Source: CAWKCE01 sp032127035
GTDB lineage: Bacteria; Actinomycetota; Actinomycetes; JAHEKZ01
Length of the DNA stretch: 64,000 bases
Reading direction: 5' to 3'
Assembly (NCBI GenBank): GCA_963848085.1
Contig: CAWKCE010000005.1
Span: forward strand, 434,001 to 498,000
The notes beneath the pieces were generated by a model that was given only the letters and a program-made list of their open reading frames with translations, did no database searches and was not told where the DNA came from. The translations under genes and the position numbers were made by a program. This document shows, piece by piece, positions 43,164 to 50,814 of this stretch. The stretch's first letter is position 1. Each line of letters starts with the position of its first letter.

Positions 43164-43765
43164 GGCGTGCCGACCCCCAAGTAGCGCGCCACCTGACGGC
43201 GCACGTCCGCCTCAGACGCGAATGGTCCCACCTGGACGTGGACGATCTCACCGTCCTCGCTGACGAACAGCGTGGTGGGTTTGGCCGGGATGCCGATGGC
43301 CCGCGCGAACTCGTTCGACGGGTCGGACACCGAAGGGAACGTGACTGCCAGGGCGTCCAGCAGGCCCGCAGCGGAGTCGGGCTGGTCTTCGGCGTCCACC
43401 CCCAGGACGTCGACGCCGTCGAGATAGACCGCCTGCAGCCAGGGCAGCTCGGTGCGGCACGGTGGACACCAGCTCGCCCAGACGTTGACCAGCCGCGGTG
43501 TGCCCGCCAGTCCGGCCATGCGGACGTCCGGCCCCTCACCGAGGCAGGGCAGCCGGACGTCCGGCAAGCCGTCGCCGCGCGCCTGGCTCGACGGGCGGCT
43601 GCCGGGACAGGGATCCAGTGCCGCTGTCGCTGGGACGGCCGTGCCTGCGGCGTCGGTGGCAGACCGGCCGGCCGTGTCCGGCGCGGAGGCGCCGCACGCC
43701 GCCAGCACCAGGGCTGCCGCCACGGTGGCGCTGACGACCGACGTCTGGGCCAGCCGTCGGGTCAC
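43160..43765 (-). CDS. TlpA-like membrane-anchored thiol-disulfide protein (lipoprotein)
   Basis: 201 residues from GTG 43765, overlapping the nth stop. Signal peptide VVSATVAAALVLAACG carries a lipobox (LAAC). A thioredoxin-fold domain follows: LVNVWASWCPPCRTELPWLQ with the CPPC redox pair, cis-Pro loop GIPAKPTTLFV. Faces the periplasm; likely reduces or isomerises disulfides, perhaps for the neighbouring protease or for cytochrome maturation. Confidence 0.9.
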   Translation of the reverse strand: MTRRLAQTSVVSATVAAALVLAACGASAPDTAGRSATDAAGTAVPATAALDPCPGSRPSSQARGDGLPDVRLPCLGEGPDVRMAGLAGTPRLVNVWASWCPPCRTELPWLQAVYLDGVDVLGVDAEDQPDSAAGLLDALAVTFPSVSDPSNEFARAIGIPAKPTTLFVSEDGEIVHVQVGPFASEADVRRQVARYLGVGTP

Positions 43766-44487
43766 GGCTGGTCCTTCACCAGCCGGGCCGCGGCGACCGG
43801 GTCGGTGGGGCCCTCGCCGAACGACGGGCACCAACGCGCCACCGGACAGGCACCGCAGGCGGGCGTGCGGGCATGGCACCGACGGCGACCGTGCCAGATC
43901 AGGTTGTGCGACAGCTGGGTCCAGTCCTTCCGGGGGAACAGCGCGCCGACTGCGGCCTCGACCTTGTCCGGGTCGGTCAGCTCGGTCCATCCAAACCGAC
44001 GGGCCAGCCGCCCGAAGTGGGTGTCGACGGTGATCCCCGGCACGCCGAAGGCATTGCCCAACACAACATTGGCGGTCTTGCGACCCACACCGGGCAAGGT
44101 GACCAGGTCCGTCAACCGGCCGGGGACCTCCCCGCCGTAGCGATCGCACAGCGCCTGCCCCAGGCCCATGATCGAGTTGGTCTTCGCCCGGTAGAAGCCG
44201 GTCGACTTGACGAGCGTCTCCAGCTCCTCACGGTCTGCCGCGGCGTAGTCAGCGGCGGAAGGGTAGCGCTCGAACAGCACCGGGGTGGTGAGGTTCACCC
44301 GTTTGTCGGTGCACTGCGCGGACAGGATGGTCGCCACGAGGAGCTCCAACGGCGTGGAGAAGTCCAGCTCACAGTGCGCCTCGGGGTAGGTGAGGGCCAG
44401 TTCGCGGTTGATCCGGCGGGCTCGGCGCACCAGAGCGGTGCGGCTCTCCACCTGTGTCTCGGGCCCAGAAGGTGCTCGACCGGTCAC
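43762..44487 (-). CDS. nth: Endonuclease III
   Basis: 241 residues. ELLVATILSAQCTDKRVN, helix-hairpin-helix LPGVGRKTANVVLGNAFG with the catalytic Lys in the QCTDK region, and Asp in ITVDTHFGRLARR. The C-terminal 4Fe-4S ligands are in CHARTPACGACPVARWC (C-x6-C-x2-C-x5-C). Base-excision glycosylase for oxidised pyrimidines. First gene of its minus-strand operon. Confidence 0.96.
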   Translation of the reverse strand: MTGRAPSGPETQVESRTALVRRARRINRELALTYPEAHCELDFSTPLELLVATILSAQCTDKRVNLTTPVLFERYPSAADYAAADREELETLVKSTGFYRAKTNSIMGLGQALCDRYGGEVPGRLTDLVTLPGVGRKTANVVLGNAFGVPGITVDTHFGRLARRFGWTELTDPDKVEAAVGALFPRKDWTQLSHNLIWHGRRRCHARTPACGACPVARWCPSFGEGPTDPVAAARLVKDQP

Positions 44488-44621
44488 TGGGCAAGCCTAG
44501 GGAGGCCCGCCTGGCGTGCCACCGTCCGGGTGACGAAGGCTCAACTTCGGCGTCCTGGCCGACGATTCGGCTGGCAGGGATCAGGTCCGCGACCCGGACC
44601 GACCGGTGGGACGAGCAGGGG

Positions 44622-45188
44622 ATGAGGGAGCCGATGACGACTCGGACCGGGGAGCCGAAGGGGCCACCGGCCGGCTCCCGCGCGTCCAAACGGGAGCAGC
44701 CGGTCCGCAGCCCCGAGTTCGCACACCTGACGTTGCCGGCTCTCCGCGCGTACCGCCAGGCGCTCACCGGTGAGGAGAACAAGGTCTCCTACTGGCGGCG
44801 GCTCATCCAGGCGCGCATGGACCTGCTCGAGATGACCGGCATGGACGACACCGTCCGTCTGGCCCGCCTGCGTACCGCCCTCAGCGAGCAGCGCGTGGGG
44901 ATCGGCCGCCAGGCACTGGTCGAGATCGTCCCCATCGAGGACGCGCCACCGCTGCCCGACCTGGCAGACCTGTGGGCCCGCGAGGTCGGCGAGGACGACC
45001 GCACGATGGGAGCCGAGCTCCGCAAGGAGCTGGCCTTCGCCGAGCTGCAGCTGTCGGCCTACCGGGCAGCGCTGCACCGGAGGCTGAGCAAGGCCACCGG
45101 TGAACTCATCGCTCGCTACCACGAGGACCCTCCCCTCGCACTCATCGCGCTGCCTCTCACTCCCGCGGACCGCGCCGCGCTCGGCTGA
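44622..45188 (+). CDS. RsiG-like c-di-GMP-binding anti-sigma factor candidate
   Basis: 188 residues from ATG 44622 (ATG 44634 behind GAGGGAG is possible). Residues 52-67 (ENKVSYWRRLIQARMD) fit the RsiG signature E-x3-S-x2-R-x3-Q-x3-D exactly: E52, S56, R59, Q63, D67. A second helix at 141-156 (ELQLSAYRAALHRRLS) keeps E, S and R but has His for Gln and Ser for Asp. In Streptomyces, RsiG uses two such repeats in an antiparallel coiled coil to bind a c-di-GMP dimer and then holds the sporulation sigma factor WhiG. No such sigma gene is in the window. Confidence 0.75.
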   Translation: MREPMTTRTGEPKGPPAGSRASKREQPVRSPEFAHLTLPALRAYRQALTGEENKVSYWRRLIQARMDLLEMTGMDDTVRLARLRTALSEQRVGIGRQALVEIVPIEDAPPLPDLADLWAREVGEDDRTMGAELRKELAFAELQLSAYRAALHRRLSKATGELIARYHEDPPLALIALPLTPADRAALG

Positions 45189-45292
45189 CGGACCGCGGTT
45201 GGTGGCACCGACCGCTCACCACGGGCACACTGGCCCCCACGACAGCACCCGCCCGGTCGGGCGGATGCCCGCGGCGCCGGCTGGGAGGACCA

Positions 45293-45974
45293 GTGGAGAA
45301 CGACGTCGTTCGACGCACGCCGCTGTTCGCGGCCCTGGACGACGACGCCGCATCCGCGCTGCGCGCATCGATGTCGCAGACGACGATCGGGCGCGGCCAG
45401 GTGGTCTTCGCCGAAGGCGAGCCCGGCGATCGACTCTTCGTCGTCGTCGAGGGCAAGGTGAAGCTGGGTCAGACATCCGTCGACGGCCGTGAACAGGTGA
45501 TGGCGATCGTGGGGCCGGGCGGGATGTTCGGCGAGCTGTCGCTGTTCGACCCCGGCCTGCGCACCTCCACGGCCACTGCCGTCACCGACACTGTCCTCCT
45601 CGGGCTCGGCCAAGGCGACCTCCGCCCCTGGCTGACCGGGCGTCCGGAGGTGGCCGAGGCACTCCTGCGCGCGCTTGCCCAACGCCTCCGGCGCACGAAC
45701 GAGGCCATGGCGGACCTGGTCTTCAGCGACGTGCCCGGGGCGGGTCGCCAAAGCGCTGCTCGACCTCGCAGACAAGTTCGGCCAGCCGCAGGATGACGGC
45801 ACCCTCCTGGTGGCGCACGACCTCACCCAGGAGGAGCTCGCTCAGCTCGTCGGAGCGTCCCGCGAAACGGTCAACAAGTCGCTCGCCGACTTCGCCCAGC
45901 GCGGCTGGCTGCGGATCGAGGCCCGATCAGTGGTGCTGCTCGACGTAGAGCGGCTCACCCGTCGGGCGCGCTAG
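45293..45974 (+). pseudogene. crp: Crp/FNR-family cAMP-type regulator, reading frame broken by one base
   Basis: GTG 45293 with GGGAGG upstream opens a cNMP-binding domain (VFAEGEPGDRLFVVVEGKVK, GGMFGELSLFDPG) that runs into VFSDVPG and then shifts frame: a G run at 45737-45740 has one base more than the family needs. The other frame continues at once with RVAKALLDLADKFGQ, the helix-turn-helix LTQEELAQLVGASRETVNKS and a normal C-terminus at 45974. Corrected, the protein is about 226 residues, standard for actinobacterial Crp/GlxR. As written, the first product ends at 45796 without its DNA-binding domain. Sequencing error is more likely than true loss. Confidence 0.85.
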
Positions 45975-46815
45975 CCGGCGCACTCCGGGCAAGCGCCTCA
46001 CCGGCACGGAGCACGCCGCGCCCCGACAGGTACACCAGCTGCGCCCTGACCTGTGCGTCGACCGCCTCTCGCAAGCCAGGCCCGGGCATGCCGTACACCG
46101 CCTGCGCGATCGTCCGGACGTCACCGGAACCGGCCGTCATGGCCGCCTGCACCTGCTCGAGACGGTCCTCGCGGTGCGCGAGGAGCACGTCCAGCACCCG
46201 CAACGGCTCGTCCAGCTGCGGTCCGTGTCCCGGCAGGAGTCGGATCGCGTTACCCGCGGCCGAGACGGCACGCAGCCGGTTGAGCGACGACAGGTACTCG
46301 CCAAGCCGCCCGTCCGGATGGGCGACGAGCGCCGTCCCTCGCCCCAGGACGGTGTCGCCGGTCACGAGCGACCCGTCCACCGGCACGAACAACGACAGCG
46401 AGTCGCTGGTGTGGCCGGGGGTCGCCATCACCTCGACCACCATTCCGCCGACGTCGAACGAGTCCCCGTCGACCAAGGGGACGGTCCCTCGACACCAGGC
46501 CGGGTCCAGCGCTCGCACCGGGGCGCCGGTCGCATCGGCGAAGGCGTCGACGTTGCCGGTGTGGTCCGGGTGGTGGTGCGTGACCACGGCGAGGGCCGGG
46601 CTCACCCCCAGGTCCGTCATGGCGTCGAGAACCGCAGACAGGTGGTCCGGGTCGGCCGGACCAGGGTCGACGACCACGCATCGTCCAGAGTTGGGCTCGG
46701 CCAGGATCCAGGTGTTCGTTCCGTCCAGGGTCAAGCTGCCCGGGTTGTTTGCCACCACGCAGTGCGCCCGTTGCGGGTCGCCACCTGGCCGGTCGTCGAT
46801 GGAGTGGTCGGTCAC
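45955..46815 (-). CDS. MBL-fold metallohydrolase
   Basis: 286 residues. Metallo-beta-lactamase fold motif THHHPDHTGNV, second-ligand regions GHTSDSLSLF and TGDTVLGRGTA, and LLPGHGPQLD. Starts LTLDGTNTWILAEP, as in RNase Z/LACTB2-like hydrolases. Substrate unknown. Overlaps the downstream end of crp by 20 bp (convergent) and is coupled to the upstream Nudix gene. Confidence 0.88.
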   Translation of the reverse strand: MTDHSIDDRPGGDPQRAHCVVANNPGSLTLDGTNTWILAEPNSGRCVVVDPGPADPDHLSAVLDAMTDLGVSPALAVVTHHHPDHTGNVDAFADATGAPVRALDPAWCRGTVPLVDGDSFDVGGMVVEVMATPGHTSDSLSLFVPVDGSLVTGDTVLGRGTALVAHPDGRLGEYLSSLNRLRAVSAAGNAIRLLPGHGPQLDEPLRVLDVLLAHREDRLEQVQAAMTAGSGDVRTIAQAVYGMPGPGLREAVDAQVRAQLVYLSGRGVLRAGEALARSAPASAPDG

Positions 46816-47390
46816 TTCGTCACCGCCTCAATCTGGGTCGGAGCCGCCGCAAGCGCCGCCTCGACGTCAGCGAATGCGGCGAGCTCGACCAGGGTCGAGA
46901 TGGTCGGTGGCCACATGGCCAGCTCCCCGGCCGCGAACCGCTCGACCGCTGCCGAGATGACCACCCACTCGGCATGAGCCACCTCAGCAGCCGTCGGCCG
47001 CGGATCGGCGTCCTGCGGGCAGCGGGTCACGAAGAAACGAGCATCGAAGCGGCGGGGCGAGCCGACGGGAGTGACCCAACGTGCCCAGGGGACCAGGGAG
47101 TCGGGGGCCACCTCGACACCACACTCCTCCCGCGTCTCGCGCACCGCTGCGGCCACGAGACTCCCGGCGCGCGAGCAGCTGTCGTCTCCCCACACCTGTG
47201 CGTGCTTGGGCAGGTCGACCTGTGGCAGGTCGACGGCGGAGTCCTCGGGGTCGACGGCCCCACCCGGGAAGGCATGCATGTCGGCAGCGAACACCATCGT
47301 GGACGCCCGCCGCTGGAGCCACACCTCCATGCCGTCACTGCCGTCACGCAGCAGGACAACCGTCGACGCGTCGCGAACCGGAACATCCAC
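46812..47390 (-). CDS. Nudix hydrolase
   Basis: 192 residues from GTG 47390; longer in-frame sequence upstream runs antisense-like through the antiporter end and is not homologous. Nudix fold: VFAADMHAFPGGAVDPEDSA, then AVRETREECGVEV (box split by an insertion, as in the RNA-decapping-like or mitochondrial NUDT19-like type). No ribosome site; see the -10 element at 47397-47402. Confidence 0.83.
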   Translation of the reverse strand: MDVPVRDASTVVLLRDGSDGMEVWLQRRASTMVFAADMHAFPGGAVDPEDSAVDLPQVDLPKHAQVWGDDSCSRAGSLVAAAVRETREECGVEVAPDSLVPWARWVTPVGSPRRFDARFFVTRCPQDADPRPTAAEVAHAEWVVISAAVERFAAGELAMWPPTISTLVELAAFADVEAALAAAPTQIEAVTK

Positions 47391-47396
47391 CCCACG

Positions 47397-47402
47397 ATCG
47401 TA
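47397..47402 (-). promoter_or_regulatory. -10 element of a leaderless promoter
   Basis: On the minus strand TACGAT is followed by CGTGGG and then GTG 47390, the TANNNT-6 nt-start arrangement of a leaderless mRNA, in the 28 bp after the antiporter stop. Confidence 0.55.
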
Positions 47403-47418
47403 GGGCCGCGACCGCCGG

Positions 47419-48624
47419 TCAGCCCGCGACGGCGGAAGGCCGCAGCAGCGGGCGGCCCAGATCGACGGCGAACCGGGCCACGAGTGGTCCCACGACGGCA
47501 AGCACGATGACGTAGCCGGTCGCCACGGCGCCGAGCTCCACCAGTCCAGCGGTCGTCGCGAGGCCCGCGACCAGAATGCTGAACTCGCCGCGCGCCACCA
47601 ACGTGCCGCCCGCACGAAGGCGCCCGCGAGGCGAGGCTCCCTCGCGGGCTGCGGCATACCAGCCGGTCACCATCTTGGTCACCACCGTGACGCCCCCGAG
47701 TGCGGCAGCCACCGGCAGCACCGGCAGCAGGTCGGCCGGGTCGGTAGAGAGCCCGAAGCTCAGGAAGAAGATGGCCGCGAAGAGGTTGCGCAGTGGGGTC
47801 AGCACCGCACGGGCACGCTCGGCGGCTCGTCCGGTCAGTGCCAGTCCGACCAGGAACGCCCCGACGGCGGCCGACGCCTCGAGGACCTGAGTGAGACCGG
47901 CCACCAGGAGCGTGATCCCCAGCACCCGGAGCATCACCTGCTCGTCGTCGTCGGAGACCACCGCCCGGGTCAGCCGGTCCTGGTAGCGCGCCGACGACCA
48001 GGCCACCGCCAGCACCGCACCGACCGCGGCGGCGGCCGCGAGCGCGGCCTGCCACCACTCGCCGCCGCCGAGAAGAACGGCGATGACGGGCAGGTACACC
48101 GCCATGGCGATGTCCTCCAGCACCAGGATGCTCAGCACCGCCGGCGTCTCCCGGTTGGCGATGCGGCCGAGGTCACTCAGCACCTGGACCGCGATTCCCG
48201 ACGACGACACCCAGGTGACGCCGGCGAGGGCGCAGGCGCCCAGCCAGCCGGCACCCAGGAGCCACCCGGCGACGAACCCCGGTCCGGCGTTCAGGACCAG
48301 GTCGACGAGCCCGGCCGGACCCTGGCGACGCAGGGTCGCGGTGAACTCCTTGCCGGTGAACTCCAGGCCCACGGTGAGCATCAGCAAGACGATTCCGAGC
48401 TCGGCGGCGCCGCTGATGAAGGCGGCGGAGCCCGGGAGGGGCGCTACTCCACCGGCTCCGAATGCCAGCCCGGCAACCAAGTAGAGCGGCACGACGGAGA
48501 CACCAAATCTACGCGCGATCATCCCCAACAGGCCCAGCGCAAGCAGCACCAGTCCGAACTCGATCAGCAGTGTGCTCGACGCACTGCCGGGTGCACCGGC
48601 GGCCCGGACCGCCTCGACGGGCAC
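47419..48624 (-). CDS. K+/H+ antiporter membrane subunit (KhtU-like, CPA2 family)
   Basis: 401 residues from GTG 48624, 4 bp after the preceding stop; GTG 48648, overlapping it, is possible. About 12 membrane helices with the CPA2 pattern: AELGIVLLMLTVGLEFTGKE, TWVSSSGIAVQVLSDLGRIA, ETPAVLSILVLEDIAMAVYL (ion-site Asp) and ARGEFSILVAGLATTAG. No TrkA-N domain is attached; the regulatory subunit is the neighbouring gene. Confidence 0.88.
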   Translation of the reverse strand: MPVEAVRAAGAPGSASSTLLIEFGLVLLALGLLGMIARRFGVSVVPLYLVAGLAFGAGGVAPLPGSAAFISGAAELGIVLLMLTVGLEFTGKEFTATLRRQGPAGLVDLVLNAGPGFVAGWLLGAGWLGACALAGVTWVSSSGIAVQVLSDLGRIANRETPAVLSILVLEDIAMAVYLPVIAVLLGGGEWWQAALAAAAAVGAVLAVAWSSARYQDRLTRAVVSDDDEQVMLRVLGITLLVAGLTQVLEASAAVGAFLVGLALTGRAAERARAVLTPLRNLFAAIFFLSFGLSTDPADLLPVLPVAAALGGVTVVTKMVTGWYAAAREGASPRGRLRAGGTLVARGEFSILVAGLATTAGLVELGAVATGYVIVLAVVGPLVARFAVDLGRPLLRPSAVAG

Positions 48625-48628
48625 GACG

Positions 48629-49108
48629 CTATCCGGAGAACAGGGCACGGACCGCGCGGATACCCTCGTCCGTACCGATGACCACGAGGACGTCTCCTGC
48701 GCGTAGCGGGTGCCCAGGTGCCGGTGATGCGGTGATCTCCTCGGCGTGGACGACCGCGACGATCGAGGCCCCCGTGAGCGTGCGGCAGCGGCTGTCCCCG
48801 AGGGTGCGCCCGGCGAAGGGGGAGCTGGCGGTGACCTCGACCTGGCCGGACAGCAGCCCGGGGATCTCCTTCGTGAGGTCGGCGAACCGTTCGGCGATAC
48901 GAGCAGCTCCCAGAATCTCGGCGATCACGTCCGCCTCCTGCTCGGTGAGAGCGAGGGACGCCGTCGTGGCGTCAGGGTCCTCCCGGGAGTACACCGCCAC
49001 CTCGAACCGACCGGTCCGGTGGGCAACAATGCCGACGCGCCTCCCGGACTCGAGGGTGAAGTCGAACCGCAGACCGACACCAGGCAACATCGTCTCGGTG
49101 ACGTCCAC
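48629..49108 (-). CDS. TrkA-C domain regulatory subunit of K+/H+ antiporter (KhtT-like)
   Basis: 159 residues from GTG 49108, 4 bp after the RidA stop. The N-terminal half (GVGLRFDFTLESGRRVGIVA, LALTEQEADVIAEILGA) matches KhtT; the C-terminal RCK_C/TrkA-C fold reads SSPFAGRTLGDSRCRTLTGA to AGDVLVVIGTDEGIRAVRAL. KhtT gates KhtU in response to nucleotides and pH in Bacillus. Operon DUF4177-ridA-khtT-khtU. Confidence 0.88.
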   Translation of the reverse strand: MDVTETMLPGVGLRFDFTLESGRRVGIVAHRTGRFEVAVYSREDPDATTASLALTEQEADVIAEILGAARIAERFADLTKEIPGLLSGQVEVTASSPFAGRTLGDSRCRTLTGASIVAVVHAEEITASPAPGHPLRAGDVLVVIGTDEGIRAVRALFSG

Positions 49109-49112
49109 GTGG

Positions 49113-49574
49113 TCACGCCACTTCGAAGAGGATCTCGACCTCGACCGGCGAGTCCAGCGGGAGAGCGGTGACCCCCACGGCACTGCGCGCGTGCACCCCG
49201 GCATCGCCGAAGACGGCGCCCAGCAGCTCGCTCACCCCGTTCACCACCGCGGGCGCACCGGTGAACTCCGGTGTCGAGGCCACGAAGCCGACGACTTTGA
49301 CCACCCGCGTCACCGCGGACAGGTCACCGACGACGGAGCGCACCGCCGCGAGCGCGTTGAGCCCGCAGATCTGCGCCAGCTCCTTGGCCCGCTCCGGGCT
49401 GACCTCGGCGCCCACCTTGCCGGTTTCCGCGAGGACCCCGTCCACCATCGGGAGCTGCCCGGACGTGTAGACGTACGACCCAGTACGGACCGCCGGTACG
49501 TAGGCGGCCACCGGCTTTGCCACCTCGGGGATGCTGAGCCCGAGTCCTGCCAAGCGGTCCTCTGGCGTGCTCAT
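49113..49574 (-). CDS. RidA-family (YjgF) protein
   Basis: 153 residues from ATG 49574 with AAGGAGA upstream; overlaps the DUF4177 stop. RidA fold features TGSYVYTSGQLPMVDGVL and LDSPVEVEILFEVA; the usual catalytic Arg in the C-terminal VEI-x-R position is absent (ILFEVA), so imine deaminase activity is doubtful. The same pair (small DUF4177 gene plus RidA) precedes the Get3-like genes in mycobacteria. Confidence 0.87.
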   Translation of the reverse strand: MSTPEDRLAGLGLSIPEVAKPVAAYVPAVRTGSYVYTSGQLPMVDGVLAETGKVGAEVSPERAKELAQICGLNALAAVRSVVGDLSAVTRVVKVVGFVASTPEFTGAPAVVNGVSELLGAVFGDAGVHARSAVGVTALPLDSPVEVEILFEVA

Positions 49575-49732
49575 GTGTTCTCCTTGGCTCGCTTGAGGTA
49601 GGCGACGAGCTGCTCCGAGTTGGGTCCCGGTACGACCTGCACCAGCTCCCAGCCATCCTGCCCCCACGTGTCGAGAATCTGCTTGGTGGCGTGGACCAGC
49701 AACGGCACGGTGCTGTACTCCCAGACGGTCAT
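49571..49732 (-). CDS. Small DUF4177-type protein
   Basis: 53 residues: MTVWEYSTVPLL at the start, LDTWGQDGWELVQVV in the middle, LVAYLKRAKENT at the end. The DGWELVQV motif is the hallmark of DUF4177. The gene ends in an ATGA overlap with ridA and starts 7 nt after a TAAGGT element. Role unknown. Confidence 0.85.
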   Translation of the reverse strand: MTVWEYSTVPLLVHATKQILDTWGQDGWELVQVVPGPNSEQLVAYLKRAKENT

Positions 49733-49738
49733 GCCGCA

Positions 49739-49785
49739 GACCTTAGCCGCCGCCCGGGCGGCCCCCTACCGCCGCGGCTAAGGTC
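49739..49785. promoter_or_regulatory. Symmetric divergent leaderless promoter pair
   Basis: The same 12-mer GCGGCTAAGGTC occurs on the minus strand at 49750-49739 and on the plus strand at 49774-49785. Each puts TAAGGT exactly 7 nt before a start codon: ATG 49732 to the left and GTG 49792 to the right. The spacer is only 59 bp and has no ribosome binding site. Confidence 0.7.
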
Positions 49786-49791
49786 GAAGCC

Positions 49792-50814
49792 GTGGCAGCA
49801 CACTCCGATCGCGGAGCCCGGCGACGCCGGCCGGCCGCGAACCCGTTCTCCGGGGTCCGCCTCCATGTCGTCACCGGCAAGGGGGGTACCGGCAAGACCA
49901 CGACCGCGGCTGCGCTGGCCCTGTCGCTGGCGTCCGGCGGACGGAGCGTCCTGCTGCTGGAGGTCGAGGGCAGGCAAGGGATCGCGCAGCTGTTCGACGT
50001 CCCACCGTTGCCGTACGAGGAGCGCAAGGTCGCCGTTGGGATCGACGGTGGGGACGTGCACGCACTGGCCATCGACCCCGAAGACGCGTTGTACGAGTAC
50101 CTCGACATGTACTACCGCCTCGGCCGGGCCGGGAAGGCGCTCCGCCGCGCGGGGGTCGTCGAGTTCGCCACGACGATCGCCCCCGGGGTCCGCGATGTCC
50201 TCCTCACCGGGAAGGCGTTCGAGGCCGTGCGGCGCAAGGAGGGGCCGAGCCACGTCTACGACGCGGTCGTTCTGGACGCCCCTCCAACCGGGCGCATCAC
50301 GCGCTTCCTGAACGTCAACAGCGAGGTGGCCGGGCTCGCCAAGGTGGGGCCCATTCGGCGGCAGGCGGACAACATCATGGGTCTGCTCCGCTCCCCGGCC
50401 ACCGCGGTCCACCTGGTCACGCTGCTGGAGGAGATGCCGACCCAGGAGACGATCGACGGGGTGGGTGGGCTGCGCGCCACGGGGCTTCCGGTCGGTGGCG
50501 TCGTGGTCAACATGGTGCGCGAACCCCTGCTCGGATCGGCCGCGCTGCAGGCAGCGGGCAAGGGCACCCTGGACCGCGCCGAGGTCGAGAGCGGCGTTGC
50601 CGCTGCCGGCCTGGAGGGACATGCGGGCGTGGTCGACGCCCTGCTCACCGAGGCGTCGGACCATGCGGAGCGAGTCCGGCTCCAGCGTGCCGAGCGCCGC
50701 CGGCTCCGGTCCCTGGAGCTGCCGATGCTCGAGCTTCCCTGGCTCGCCGACGGCGTCGACCTGTCCGGCCTGTACGAGCTGGCCGGAGCGCTCCGTCGGC
50801 AGGGGGTGTCGTGA
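49792..50814 (+). CDS. Get3/ArsA-like ATPase, first of a pair
   Basis: 340 residues from GTG 49792. Deviant Walker A VVTGKGGTGKTTTAAALALS with the signature Lys, switch region LLEVEGRQGIAQLFDVPPLP and VVLDAPPTGRITRFL. It is the orthologue position of mycobacterial Rv3679, which forms a complex with Rv3680. Probably a cytosolic ATPase of the bacterial Get3-like type; arsenite transport is unlikely because there is no arsB. Overlaps the second ATPase by GTGA. Confidence 0.9.
   Translation: MAAHSDRGARRRRPAANPFSGVRLHVVTGKGGTGKTTTAAALALSLASGGRSVLLLEVEGRQGIAQLFDVPPLPYEERKVAVGIDGGDVHALAIDPEDALYEYLDMYYRLGRAGKALRRAGVVEFATTIAPGVRDVLLTGKAFEAVRRKEGPSHVYDAVVLDAPPTGRITRFLNVNSEVAGLAKVGPIRRQADNIMGLLRSPATAVHLVTLLEEMPTQETIDGVGGLRATGLPVGGVVVNMVREPLLGSAALQAAGKGTLDRAEVESGVAAAGLEGHAGVVDALLTEASDHAERVRLQRAERRRLRSLELPMLELPWLADGVDLSGLYELAGALRRQGVS

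Noticed and set aside
45293..45974. Programmed ribosomal frameshift in crp
   Set aside because: The G run has no recognisable slippery heptamer or downstream stimulatory structure, and the family does not use frameshifting; error or mutation is simpler.
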